NCBI RefSeq assembly: GCF_030227225.1
Contig: NZ_JASPHQ010000005.1
Span: 1-64,000, forward strand
Length of the DNA: 64,000 nt
Direction: 5' to 3'
Origin: Corynebacterium rhinophilum
GTDB taxonomy: Bacteria > Actinomycetota > Actinomycetes > Mycobacteriales > Mycobacteriaceae
Below the pieces are notes generated by a model. That model saw only the letters and a list, made by a program, of their open reading frames with translations. It did no database searches and was not told the origin of the DNA. The first letter of the stretch is position 1, and every line of letters starts with the position of its first letter. Shown here piece by piece: positions 7,507 through 14,806 of the stretch. Position numbers and translations under genes: made by a program.

Positions 7507-7567
7507 TGATTCCAGCGCAGCAAGACAGAATTGCAGCGCTGAAATTACACCCACGAAAGGACAGGTC

Positions 7568-7846
7568 ATGCAGGTAATTGACACCACTCGACTGCGCCAG
7601 GAATGGGTCGATGAACAACTTGAAAAGTACGTCACCTTATCGCGCTTCGCCGAAAAACTAGGCGTACCACCCTCCACCGCATCCCGCTGGATTCAGCCAG
7701 GGAAAGAGGCAACCGGCCGCGTCATCGGCTCAGTCCTAAACAACTTCGCCGTTGACTTTGAAACAGCATTCGTCACTACACGCGAGGAAGCGGCCACGGA
7801 ACGCGTAAGGTTCCGCCGCCGCCCAACTGGACGAACTGCCGCATAA
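7568..7846 (+). CDS. Cro-like helix-turn-helix regulator
   Basis: This 92-aa protein has the helix-turn-helix YVTLSRFAEKLGVPPSTASR (about residues 22-41). It is the first gene of the rightward operon, diverging from the CI-like repressor. The start at 7568 is set by GAAAGGACAG upstream; a longer frame reaching back to 7421 would cover the operators and is unlikely. A hairpin GCCCGG/CCGGGC (7853-7873) follows the stop without a T tract and may attenuate or protect the transcript. By position it should act as Cro. Confidence 0.8.
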   Translation: MQVIDTTRLRQEWVDEQLEKYVTLSRFAEKLGVPPSTASRWIQPGKEATGRVIGSVLNNFAVDFETAFVTTREEAATERVRFRRRPTGRTAA

Positions 7847-7907
7847 GAAAAGCCCGGCGCAGGAACACCGGGCCAAAGAACAATCAACCAATTAGGAGAG
7901 TATCACA

Positions 7908-8630
7908 ATGGACAACCAATTGGTTCACGCCAATGCTGACGGGACCTTAACCACCACTTCGGAGATCATTGCCGGTGGTGTCGGTATTCAGCACAAGAAC
8001 GTGTTGGAAACGATTCGTAAGAACCAGGCTGACTTCGAGGAGTTTGGAAGGGTCGCGTTTGAAACGCGAACCCGGCAAACCGCAGGTGGTGCTCAAAAGA
8101 CCAACATTGCGGTCCTGAATCGTGAGCAGGCAATGTTCGCCATGACCTTATTCCGCAATACACCGGTGGTGGTTGATTTCAAGAAGAGCCTGATTAAGGC
8201 GTTCGTGGCTATGGAAAATCAACTGGTACAGGCCGAACACCAGATTAACGCGTTGATGCGTGAGTCTCAGATGCGGATGGAACTGTGCCAGGCTGCTAAG
8301 GGTTTGATTCATCCTGACCATTTGGAGGCGAAGGCCCGCATTGTGCTGGCTCGTGGTTTGGGTGAGGCGCCGGAGTTGGACCCGGAAACCCGGCCGCTGT
8401 ACACCGCGGACTTTTTGAAGTCTAAGAACCTCTCCAACAAGAAAATGAAGTCCGTAGCCCCGATGTTCGGCAAGCGCATGAAGGCACTGTACACGCTGGA
8501 AAAGGGACGCGAACCGGAAAAGTACGACTTGACCTTGCCTAATGGTCAGGTGCGTCAGGTTAATGGCTACACCGAAGCTGACCGCCCACTCATGCAGCGC
8601 GTGTGGGACGAGTACTACGCCACCGCATAA
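7908..8630 (+). CDS. Rha-family antirepressor-like regulator
   Basis: This 240-aa protein starts after AGGAGAG. The N-terminal domain (about 10-100) matches the Rha family: TTTSEIIAGGVGIQHKNVLE, then RNQADFEEFGRVAFETRTRQ, then NREQAMFAMTLFRNTPVVVD and FKKSLIKAF. A C-terminal domain (about 130-240) resembles the DNA-binding tails of phage antirepressors. Rha proteins are phage regulators, and several interfere with repressor function. Its place directly after the Cro-like gene fits an early regulatory role. Confidence 0.85.
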   Translation: MDNQLVHANADGTLTTTSEIIAGGVGIQHKNVLETIRKNQADFEEFGRVAFETRTRQTAGGAQKTNIAVLNREQAMFAMTLFRNTPVVVDFKKSLIKAFVAMENQLVQAEHQINALMRESQMRMELCQAAKGLIHPDHLEAKARIVLARGLGEAPELDPETRPLYTADFLKSKNLSNKKMKSVAPMFGKRMKALYTLEKGREPEKYDLTLPNGQVRQVNGYTEADRPLMQRVWDEYYATA

Positions 8631-8658
8631 CCCCACCCTCGATTAAGGACACTCCATT

Positions 8659-8811
8659 ATGAACCCTGGATACGTTGATGCTTTCATGCTCGGCTACCTC
8701 AAAGCCGCGTTCAAAGACCACCTCGCCGCGGACATCGTCGACAGCCTGTTTACGGAAGCAGAAGACGCCGCCCGCGGCGCAGTACACCACGCTGAACCGG
8801 AGGAGGCATAG
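8659..8811 (+). CDS. Hypothetical phage protein, 50 aa
   Basis: A short frame after TAAGGA encodes MNPGYVDAFMLGYLKAAFKD and continues with an acidic, helix-forming C terminus (IVDSLFTEAEDAARG). It is soluble and probably helical. The position in the rightward operon and good codon use support it. Function not recognised. Confidence 0.6.
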   Translation: MNPGYVDAFMLGYLKAAFKDHLAADIVDSLFTEAEDAARGAVHHAEPEEA

Positions 8812-8815
8812 ATGT

Positions 8816-9421
8816 TTACCAGTCTATGGTCTTGGCTGCGGGGCCGTGGGGCCAGCCGGGGAAGTTCTGTTGGTCGGTTGGGGAATTATGAATTGCCTTC
8901 CACTTTCCGAGTGGCGAGTGCCGGCGCCGATGGAGGTGTTCGAATGGACGCCATCGCCATTGTTGAGCCTCTTGAGCCAGGTTCATCCGGAGTGCTTGAT
9001 ACCGAATCTTGTTTTTCAGAATGGCAGGATGTGGAGTCTGCCATGCGACATGTAGGTGTACTTTATCCAGGTCGCTACACGGTATTTTTAGAACCTTCGG
9101 GCCGAATTTTTCTCCAGGCTGAAGCTGAGTCTCGGGGTAGAGGTCCCAGTGGGCGCCGTTGTCCCAGAGGAGGGACATCTTGACTCCGTAGAGGGGTTGG
9201 AAGCCCTGGTACTGGAGTTGTATTTCGATTTCGTCAATGGGTTCTTTCATTCCTGAGATGACGGTGGGGGTTCCGTAGTTGCTGAAGCCCATTGCTATTT
9301 GGTGTGCGCCGTCGTATTGGCGGGCGTGTTGGAGTTGTTTGATTCCTAGTAGTAGTGCGGCAAGTCCGGTTATGGCGGTAATGAGCGCGGTTATTGACGT
9401 TATAAGTGCGGTTATTGCCAT
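8816..9421 (-). CDS. Leftward moron: membrane-anchored protein, 201 aa, unknown
   Basis: The N terminus is a long hydrophobic segment (ALITSITALITAITGLAALL, about 4-27) probably anchoring the protein. A cytoplasmic or external beta-rich part follows, with an Arg/Trp-rich tail. It runs against the early operon. The ATG has no ribosome-binding site; TAAAAT lies exactly 6 nt upstream (9428-9433), indicating a leaderless transcript from a private promoter. The design (N-terminal membrane anchor, soluble domain) is shared with the gene at 10952-11446. This is typical of moron genes expressed by the prophage, often for exclusion or host fitness. No family recognised. Confidence 0.65.
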   Translation of the reverse strand: MAITALITSITALITAITGLAALLLGIKQLQHARQYDGAHQIAMGFSNYGTPTVISGMKEPIDEIEIQLQYQGFQPLYGVKMSLLWDNGAHWDLYPETQLQPGEKFGPKVLKIPCSDLDKVHLHVAWQTPHPAILKNKIRYQALRMNLAQEAQQWRWRPFEHLHRRRHSPLGKWKAIHNSPTDQQNFPGWPHGPAAKTIDW

Positions 9422-9534
9422 GAGTTTATTTTAGCCCGGCTAGCAGGCGGGGGAGTGCGAGCCGCAGTTTCGTCACTATTCGTCACGAGCGGGGTATATG
9501 AGTACCCAACAATAACGTCACGATTTTAGTCACT

Positions 9535-9815
9535 GAAGGTTGTGGCAGCGCTAGGTAGTCCATCCGAGGAGCGTGGCCCCGGTAGCGCACAGGGTCGAAA
9601 GACCCGAGCTGTACAGAGAACTGAAAAGTGGATTGTCCTGACAGAAGATACCGGGCCAAGAACCACGTGACATGTCCGTGAAGCATTGGCCAAGCCGACA
9701 GGCAGGAACCCCGCCGTAAGCGGGAGGGAACCACCAAGGACGTAAATACCAGGCCGGTAAGGGAACTCGTGTGGTTCAAGTCCACACACCGGCACGCTCT
9801 CCCAAACAGGGAGAG
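9535..9815 (+). ncRNA. Candidate structured RNA with tRNA-like T arm
   Basis: The 484-bp gap between 9421 and 9906 holds no credible gene but much secondary structure on the + strand. There is a GAAA tetraloop hairpin (GGGTC/GACCC, 9592-9605) and a long helix (9575-9583 with 9650-9657, extended by GTGG/CCAC). A crossing helix GCGCTA/TAGCGC (9548-9553 with 9583-9588) could make a pseudoknot. CCCGC/GCGGG (9710-9724) forms another hairpin. GCCGGT/ACCGGC (9753-9758 with 9788-9793) encloses GTGTGG-TTCAAGT-CCACAC, a perfect tRNA-like T arm. CTCTCCC/GGGAGAG (9797-9815) closes the region. Class unknown. Confidence 0.6.
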
Positions 9816-9905
9816 AAGAAAGAGAACAAAAAGAATGAAAGAAGAATGGAGACCAATCCCCGGCAGGCCACGGAATCGAAATTATGATTTTAAGGAAGGA
9901 AGATC

Positions 9906-10070
9906 ATGGCAAATAAGTACGTTCCTGAGGACCTCAGTCTGATGGAGGCTGCTTGTGTCAACTGGGTACTTTCAGCGATTAAAGATGATGTTCTCGCTGG
10001 CACGCCGAGTGGTCGAGCCATAGACCAGGCGATGGATGAGGCATTCACTATAGCTTCTACTGTGAGCTAG
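9906..10070 (+). CDS. Hypothetical phage protein, 54 aa
   Basis: The start follows AAGGAAGG, a strong ribosome-binding site. The product (MANKYVPEDLSLMEAACVNW and onward) is acidic and probably all-helical. It directly follows the candidate structured RNA, so the RNA may be its leader or a separate transcript. The 3' end overlaps the convergent gene at 10057 by 14 bp. Confidence 0.6.
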   Translation: MANKYVPEDLSLMEAACVNWVLSAIKDDVLAGTPSGRAIDQAMDEAFTIASTVS

Positions 10071-10728
10071 GCATAAGCATGGCCAGGAATCCGTTCCCGG
10101 GCTCTAAAGGTGGGAATTGGTTAACTGCATAAGGGAAGACCCAACTGTTGAGTATCTTTTCCCATTTGTTCTTTTTGTGGCTTTTGACCATGACGAGCGA
10201 TAGTTGGGCAAGAAGCGACTTAAGCGCCTCATCAGTGCGGTAGTCGCCAACCGTGGTGAACTGGTCGAATGCGTCTCGGACGTTTCTGACGGCAATGCGC
10301 ACGGATTCTTTGAAGTGTTCATTTAATGAGCCATCTTCTTCGAGCGCGCTTTCAATCTCGTCGAGGTAGTTTCGGAAATTTTGAAACGAAGACTCATCTA
10401 GTTTTGTGACGAATGGGTCCAGGGCGTCAATGAGCGTCTCTAGGTCATCTAGGTCTTTTTGTTCTATGCTCCCGCTTCCGTCATCTCGCCAAGCATATGG
10501 GTAGCAAAAGATTATTTGGGTCCATCGGGGGAATGCGCGGTTCCATACTCCGACGCGTTTGCCGGCATTCTGCATGGCTAGTAGCAAGCTACGAATGTCG
10601 TTCAGGTTTTGGATGGCGCGGCGGTGGAGGGCTAAGTCGTTGGTGTCTGGGCGTGCTTTTAGTGCTGTCTTGTCTGAGGCTCTCCATTTACTGAGTTGGT
10701 TGAAGAGGAGTTCTGCTGGGTTCGCCAT
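10057..10728 (-). CDS. Leftward moron: 223-aa protein of unknown function
   Basis: The chosen start (MANPAELLFNQLSKWRASDK) has no ribosome-binding site, but TTTAAT lies exactly 6 nt upstream (10735-10740), the same layout as at the repressor. A longer frame to 10962 has no supporting signals. The protein is soluble and mostly helical (LNDIRSLLLAMQNAGKRV, QKDLDDLETLIDALDPFVTK, FQNFRNYLDEIESALEEDG), with an aromatic-rich core segment (RWTQIIFCYPYAWRDDG). It is flanked by two other leftward genes of the same promoter type inside the rightward operon. Superinfection immunity or defence is a guess from context; no family recognised. Confidence 0.65.
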   Translation of the reverse strand: MANPAELLFNQLSKWRASDKTALKARPDTNDLALHRRAIQNLNDIRSLLLAMQNAGKRVGVWNRAFPRWTQIIFCYPYAWRDDGSGSIEQKDLDDLETLIDALDPFVTKLDESSFQNFRNYLDEIESALEEDGSLNEHFKESVRIAVRNVRDAFDQFTTVGDYRTDEALKSLLAQLSLVMVKSHKKNKWEKILNSWVFPYAVNQFPPLEPGNGFLAMLMPSSQ

Positions 10729-10878
10729 GGGTCTATTAAACCAGATGCATGAATTGTTCTTGGTGGGGTGCGCATACCGTAAATCACGCACAGCTGGCGG
10801 TAGTTTCTGTTTATTTGGCGCGGCGCTGGCTTCACGGTTTGTGAGGTGAATTGTCAATTGTAGTGGAGGGAGGTGTTG

Positions 10879-10965
10879 ATGATGGTTGCTTTGATTGTTA
10901 CTTCTGCGTGTGCCTTGGTTGCTTTGGGATGCGCTATTTACACGAGCTATATCAACCGGCATTAG
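10879..10965 (+). CDS. 28-aa hydrophobic peptide with strong Shine-Dalgarno
   Basis: A frame starting ATGATG behind GGAGGGAGGTG encodes MMVALIVTSACALVALGCAI and a short tail (YTSYINRH). It is essentially one membrane helix. The ribosome-binding site is among the best in the window. The 3' end overlaps the 3' end of the leftward gene 10952-11446 by 14 bp, so the two transcripts are antisense there. A type I toxin-like or small holin-like peptide is possible. Confidence 0.5.
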   Translation: MMVALIVTSACALVALGCAIYTSYINRH

Positions 10966-11446
10966 CGGTTGTTGTCTTTTGTTGTTCTTCTCCGTCGCTG
11001 TCTGTCCAGCATAGGATGTATTGCCCGCGGTAGCCGAGGAGCACTTCGAGGGAGTCGCCGTGGTGGAGGGTGGTGGCGGGTTCGGCGTGCATGTGGGCTG
11101 CTTGGTCGTCTCTGGTTGCGTTGATGCTGACGTTGGTGATGGTTTCGCCGGTTTCGTTGGTGACGAAGTAGAGATGATTGTGTTCGTGGTTGAGGGTGAC
11201 GTTTCGTCGGTTTGCTGCGGCTAGTTTCTTTGTGAATGCGGAGATTGTTGCTTGTGCTTCGGCGATTTTTCGTTGTTCTTCTGCGGCTTGTTCAGCGCTT
11301 TGGGCGGCTCGTTGGGAGCTTTCTGCTGCTTCTATCTGTGCTGATTCGGCTGATTTGCGTGATTTGGTTGCTTCTGTTGCTTGCCAGATTGCGATTATGG
11401 CGGAGATTGCGGCGATGACTGTGGAGGTGATTTCGAAGGCGGTCAT
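10952..11446 (-). CDS. Leftward moron: membrane-anchored coiled-coil protein, 164 aa
   Basis: An N-terminal membrane segment (STVIAAISAIIAIWQA) is followed by a long Ala/Glu/Lys/Ser-rich coiled coil (about 26-80). A C-terminal beta-type domain (NVTLNHEHNHLYFVTNETGE, then LGYRGQYILCWTDSDGEEQ) completes it. The coiled coil plus globular head suggests an oligomeric membrane-attached protein. TAAAAT lies 6 nt before the ATG (11453-11458), with no ribosome-binding site, again indicating a leaderless promoter. The gene opposes the early operon. Function unknown; exclusion or defence is possible. Confidence 0.65.
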   Translation of the reverse strand: MTAFEITSTVIAAISAIIAIWQATEATKSRKSAESAQIEAAESSQRAAQSAEQAAEEQRKIAEAQATISAFTKKLAAANRRNVTLNHEHNHLYFVTNETGETITNVSINATRDDQAAHMHAEPATTLHHGDSLEVLLGYRGQYILCWTDSDGEEQQKTTTANAG

Positions 11447-11559
11447 TCTTTTATTTTATCGAGCGTCTCCGACGGTTTTGGAGGCGTTGTTGAGCGCAGA
11501 GTAGTTCATGTTTCACTTTCATTTTTACCTACTACCGGTGGGATAGTGATTGTGTGATT

Positions 11560-11765
11560 TTCAAAAGCTACCAGGGTGCAACTCCCTGGCTGCGCACTTA
11601 GGGGTTGTCAACGGCGGGTTGGACACTGACCGTCTTAAGGGCAGCATCCCAGGCTTTTTGGTGGTTGAGCACTTGCCGCTGCTGCGCTCTGTTGTCCTGC
11701 AACCCCTTTATTTTTACGTGAAAAAAGGGAAAGCCTGGCGGTGTTTATCCGGGCTTTCCCTCTTC
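11560..11765. other. Structured intergenic region before the excisionase-like gene
   Basis: Between 11447 and 11791 I see no gene but three paired elements: CCAGGG/CCCTGG (11573-11591), AGGGGTTG/CAACCCCT (11600-11607 with 11700-11707) followed by a T-rich stretch, and a strong hairpin GGGAAAGCC/GGCTTTCCC (about 11727-11760). They could be a small RNA flanked by terminators, a readthrough regulator, or simply the ends of two transcription units. An 81-codon frame across it (11550-11795) looks accidental. Confidence 0.4.
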
Positions 11766-11791
11766 AATCTTCTCACCTCTGAAAGGACGAT

Positions 11792-11968
11792 ATGAATACT
11801 AGCACATCGTGGCTGACTGCTAAAGAGGCGGCTGACTATATGAGCGTGCATCCGGAGACGTTGTATGTGCATTTGCAGCGTGGGGAGCTTCGTTCGGTGA
11901 AGGTTGGTCGGCGTTATCGGTTGAAACCTGAGTGGTGCGATGAGTTTTTGAGAGGAGATGCTTTGTGA
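11792..11968 (+). CDS. Excisionase-like MerR-type DNA-binding protein
   Basis: This 58-aa protein is a single HTH_17-type domain (WLTAKEAADYMSVHPETLYV, then GELRSVKVGRRYRLKPEW). This is the classic layout of actinobacterial excisionase-family proteins: a recognition helix followed by a wing. GAAAGGA precedes the start. It is placed among early rightward genes, so it would be made on induction, as a recombination directionality factor should be. A related domain is encoded at 2844-3065. Confidence 0.8.
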   Translation: MNTSTSWLTAKEAADYMSVHPETLYVHLQRGELRSVKVGRRYRLKPEWCDEFLRGDAL

Positions 11969-12045
11969 GGTTTTTGAGGCGGATTTTTTGTTGTGGGCGG
12001 CGTCGGCGTCGTCAGTTCAATGTTTTCACGATGATGTGGAGGTAG
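11965..12045 (+). CDS. Possible 26-aa Arg-rich peptide
   Basis: A GTG start overlaps the TGA of the previous gene (GTGA) and GAGAGGAG precedes it. The product is Arg-rich (CCGRRRRRQF). It is short and may only provide translational coupling to the gene at 12053. Confidence 0.35.
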   Translation: MRFLRRIFCCGRRRRRQFNVFTMMWR

Positions 12046-12052
12046 GACCGTA

Positions 12053-12253
12053 GTGTTTGAGATTAGTCATGACCATGCGGTTCGGACTTTGAAGGATATT
12101 GAGGGCCGGTATATCGCTTTGTATCGGTATGCGCGTGTTCCGGAGAAGATTCGTCGTCAGATTAAGGATAGTGCGCAGCAGGCGCATGTGATTGCTTCGT
12201 TGGTTGAGTCGTATGACAGGAGGGTTCGTAATGTGCACCCGGAACACAAGTGA
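12053..12253 (+). CDS. Hypothetical phage protein, 66 aa
   Basis: A GTG start follows TGGAGGTAGG. The product is helical and charged (ISHDHAVRTLKDIEGRYIAL, then RQIKDSAQQAHVIASLVESY). It is tightly packed with neighbours, overlapping the next gene's start. Function not recognised. Confidence 0.6.
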   Translation: MFEISHDHAVRTLKDIEGRYIALYRYARVPEKIRRQIKDSAQQAHVIASLVESYDRRVRNVHPEHK

Positions 12254-12410
12254 GGTGCCGGCGCGGGGTACGCGGGAGTTGCGTGAGTTGCATTATTGGA
12301 AGGATACGGCTGCTAAGCGTTTTCGGTTGTGTTGGGCGACTGGGGCGTTGGGTGGTGTTGCTGGGTTTGTTTTCCATTGGGTTATTTCGGTGCCGCCTGT
12401 ATGGATGTAG
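12231..12410 (+). CDS. Small membrane protein, 59 aa
   Basis: The start at 12231 follows CAGGAGG. The C-terminal half is hydrophobic (LCWATGALGGVAGFVFHWVI), giving one membrane segment. It overlaps genes on both sides. Unknown function. Confidence 0.55.
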   Translation: MCTRNTSEVPARGTRELRELHYWKDTAAKRFRLCWATGALGGVAGFVFHWVISVPPVWM

Positions 12411-12679
12411 GCCATGGTTCGGAGGGGATTGAGCCTGTTGAGCATGGTGGTCGGTTTTGGGTGGAGTTTGATGGGCGTCTTATTTCTTTTTTGTCTGAGT
12501 ATGATGCTTGGAATTTTTTAGGTCGGGCGTTTGATTTGCCCGGCCCTTGTTTATTTGAGGGCTGTCATGTCCCAGGTGGGGAGATTGATGGTTTGGGCGT
12601 TGGTTTTCGGTTTTGTCCGTGGCATGCGCCTGCGGCGCGGCGTGTGCTTTGGCGTAGGGGAAGAAGGAGGAAGAAATGA
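12401..12679 (+). CDS. Hypothetical phage protein, 92 aa
   Basis: The product begins MDVGHGSEGIEPVEHGGRFW, with a beta-type N-terminal half, a CLFEGCHVPG segment and an Arg-rich C terminus (APAARRVLWRRGRRRKK). A Cys/His pattern (C-x4-C-H, later C-P-W-H) could bind zinc. The start overlaps the previous stop and no clear ribosome-binding site is seen, suggesting coupling. It overlaps the exonuclease gene by 4 bp. Confidence 0.55.
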   Translation: MDVGHGSEGIEPVEHGGRFWVEFDGRLISFLSEYDAWNFLGRAFDLPGPCLFEGCHVPGGEIDGLGVGFRFCPWHAPAARRVLWRRGRRRKK

Positions 12680-13590
12680 AGGTTTTTAAGCCGAAGGATG
12701 ATGATGAGTGGTTTGAGTATCGTCGCCGGCATTTAACGTCGACGGAGTTGGCATCGCTGCACCTGATTCATACCGCTAGTAATTGGCAAGAGTTACGCCG
12801 ACAGAAGGAATCGGAGGAGCGTTGGGGTGGTAATCAGTACACGGAGTGGGGGAAGGGTCGTGAACCGAAGTTGGCCCCGCTGTTTGCGGGTATTGATAGC
12901 CGCTTGAACTACAACGGGGACCCTCAGACCATCATCATCAACGAGGCTGATGAGCGCTTGTGCGGCACCCCGGACTTGTTCAGTGAGGATGGAGAGGTCA
13001 TTGGGGAAATCAAAACCGCCAAGCACCCATTCCTCGGCGGGAAGTACCACGACTGGTGCTCCGACCGCTATTACCTTCAAGTCCAGGCGAATATGTGGCA
13101 CACCGGGGCGGAAGCGTGTGTCCTGCTCGTTGAGTACTACCAGGAGGAGGACGGCGAATTTCACCCGCAGGAATGCGACTACCAAATCATCGACTACGAC
13201 CCTGCCGCGGTTCGCGGCCTTAAAGAAACCGCAGCAGAATGGTTCACCTGGCTCGAGGAAGGCACCGCGCCTGACTGGATGGGTGAGGTCACCAGCCTAG
13301 AGGACGTGGACGAGGTAGAGGACCTCGTGGCGCAGTTAGCGGACGCGGAAGAAAAAGCCGCCCGCTGGTCTGACCTGGTCAAGACGTACAAGGAAGACCT
13401 TTTGAAACTACTCGGTGATTCCTACGCGGGTACGCACGCCGGCTACAAGGTGAGTGTGTCCACCACCAAGGATTCTAAGACGTTCGACTCGAAGGCGTTT
13501 AAGACTGCCCACCCGGACCTCTACGCCGAGTTCAACACCAAAACCCGCCGTGGTTCCACACGCCTCCGCCTAACAAAGGTAGTCAACTAA
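12676..13590 (+). CDS. YqaJ-type phage recombination exonuclease
   Basis: This 304-aa nuclease has the YqaJ/lambda-exonuclease active-site order: E63 (WGKGREPKLAP), D100 (GTPDLF), E111-x-K113 (GEIKTAKHP) and Q135 (YYLQVQANM). Such enzymes resect double-stranded ends 5' to 3' so that the partner annealase (RecT, 13964-14806) can act. The C-terminal part (about 205-304) adds a coiled segment and a small domain. The ATG overlaps the previous stop (ATGA), and AAGGAGGAAG precedes it. Confidence 0.9.
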   Translation: MKVFKPKDDDEWFEYRRRHLTSTELASLHLIHTASNWQELRRQKESEERWGGNQYTEWGKGREPKLAPLFAGIDSRLNYNGDPQTIIINEADERLCGTPDLFSEDGEVIGEIKTAKHPFLGGKYHDWCSDRYYLQVQANMWHTGAEACVLLVEYYQEEDGEFHPQECDYQIIDYDPAAVRGLKETAAEWFTWLEEGTAPDWMGEVTSLEDVDEVEDLVAQLADAEEKAARWSDLVKTYKEDLLKLLGDSYAGTHAGYKVSVSTTKDSKTFDSKAFKTAHPDLYAEFNTKTRRGSTRLRLTKVVN

Positions 13591-13760
13591 TGAGGATCTA
13601 CACCACAGAACCAAGCAGGGGAGCAAAGAACCGCGCCTTAAACAGGGCACAATGCGAAGCCTTCGACTGGATGCGCGACCACGGTGACACGTTCCCAGAA
13701 ATGCGTGACCTCTACCAGCAAATCCACGACCAGGCAGACAAGGAGCGCCAGAAACTATGA
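13590..13760 (+). CDS. Hypothetical phage protein, 56 aa
   Basis: The frame overlaps the exonuclease stop (TAATG) and encodes a charged helical product (RAQCEAFDWMRDHGDTFPEM, then QQIHDQADKERQK). It lies between the exonuclease and RecT genes with overlapping starts and stops. Function not recognised. Confidence 0.65.
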   Translation: MRIYTTEPSRGAKNRALNRAQCEAFDWMRDHGDTFPEMRDLYQQIHDQADKERQKL

Positions 13761-13963
13761 CTCCTATTCCGAGTGATATGCCGCGGCGACGACTCGAGGT
13801 CGCGCGCACCGTGACGGAAGCAAACTATGCGGCGCTGACTGCTTTTGCCGACCAGGCACATTACCTCATGGAGTGCTTCACCGCCCGCGGCCATGATGAG
13901 GAAACCGCCCTCATCATCCCCGACATCACCCTCGACCGATTCGACGACGAAAGGAACATCTAA
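13757..13963 (+). CDS. Hypothetical phage protein, 68 aa
   Basis: The start overlaps the previous stop (ATGA). The product is helical (TVTEANYAALTAFADQAHYL) with an acidic C terminus, and ends directly before recT. Operon position suggests an accessory to recombination. Unknown family. Confidence 0.65.
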   Translation: MTPIPSDMPRRRLEVARTVTEANYAALTAFADQAHYLMECFTARGHDEETALIIPDITLDRFDDERNI

Positions 13964-14806
13964 ATGAGTAATGACATCGCTAAGTTCAACCAGCAAGAAA
14001 TGACACTGATTGAGCAGCTGGGTTACCAGCAAATCCCCGCCAATCACCTCAAAATGTTCTTTGCTCGAGCTGACGCATTAGGGCTCAACCCGCAAGACTC
14101 ATCACAAATTTCTCTTATCGAGCGCAACTCCAAGAACGGTAAGACCTACACGCTCCAAGTCGGTATTGGTGGGGCAAGGCGCACCGCCCGACGTATCGCC
14201 AAACAAGAAGGCGGAACCTACCGAGAAGGTGAATGGCTATACAAAGGTATTGACAAGTCCACTGGGGAAGAAACGGAATGGCGCGACACGTGGAACGTGG
14301 CCCGCATGGGATACCCAGAGTTCGCGAAGGTCATTGTGTACCGAGACGGCGAACCATTCCCGCATGTTGTTACTTGGGATGAGTCCAAGCAAACTTTTGG
14401 GAAAAACGGAAACCTAACCCCAATGTGGGAAGCTAAGCCCTCCTTCATGCTGGGAAAGAACGCCGCCGCCGGCGCTTTCCGCAAAGCATTCCCCGACGAG
14501 TTAGGAGACGTCTACTTCGACTCTGAAAGCTTCGTGGATACCACTGAAACCATTCACCAAAAGGCCACTCGCCAGGATGTTGCGCAGCAGGCATTAGCGG
14601 CCCCGGCGCCGAAGCTGAAGAAGAAACAGCAAGACGAACAACCGGATCAGTTCGTAGAAGACGTCAAGCAGGCTTTGGCTGAGCTCACTACTGCTGATGA
14701 GGTCACAAGTTTCATGCAGGAAATCCGCAATGACGGTGACGTTCCCGAAGAGGTCATTGACCTTGGTCGCCGGCGTTGGAATGAGCTGCAGGGGGAGAAG
14801 AATTAA
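13964..14806 (+). CDS. recT: RecT-family single-strand annealing protein
   Basis: This 280-aa protein matches the RecT/Bet superfamily. N-terminal residues 20-60 read YQQIPANHLKMFFARADALG and LNPQDSSQISLIER. The central sheet includes TLQVGIGGARRTARRI and GMPEF-like GYPEFAKVIVYRDGE. The conserved MLGKNAAAGAFRKAFPDELG follows at about 165-184. The last 70 residues are a charged tail. It anneals complementary single strands made by the YqaJ-type nuclease upstream, driving phage homologous recombination. Encoded GAAAGGA lies before the ATG. Confidence 0.92.
   Translation: MSNDIAKFNQQEMTLIEQLGYQQIPANHLKMFFARADALGLNPQDSSQISLIERNSKNGKTYTLQVGIGGARRTARRIAKQEGGTYREGEWLYKGIDKSTGEETEWRDTWNVARMGYPEFAKVIVYRDGEPFPHVVTWDESKQTFGKNGNLTPMWEAKPSFMLGKNAAAGAFRKAFPDELGDVYFDSESFVDTTETIHQKATRQDVAQQALAAPAPKLKKKQQDEQPDQFVEDVKQALAELTTADEVTSFMQEIRNDGDVPEEVIDLGRRRWNELQGEKN

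Noticed and set aside
8812..9183. Rightward 123-codon frame with a good ribosome-binding site opposite the leftward moron
   Set aside because: The leftward frame has a coherent membrane anchor plus domain and a matching promoter; the rightward product is Gly/Arg/Ser-rich and lacks recognisable structure.
9751..9793. A true tRNA gene
   Set aside because: T arm and acceptor-like stem are present, but D and anticodon arms are replaced by 10 nt, so it cannot be a normal tRNA.
9483..9795. Two overlapping leftward frames (89 and 100 codons)
   Set aside because: They overlay the strongly paired + strand region; composition (Leu, Ser, Arg, Pro) is typical of shadows of structured RNA.
9480..9815. 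Group I intron or RNase P RNA
   Set aside because: Weak echoes of conserved segments (CAGAGA, AAGATA) exist, but the core P7 pairing and flanking exon context are missing.
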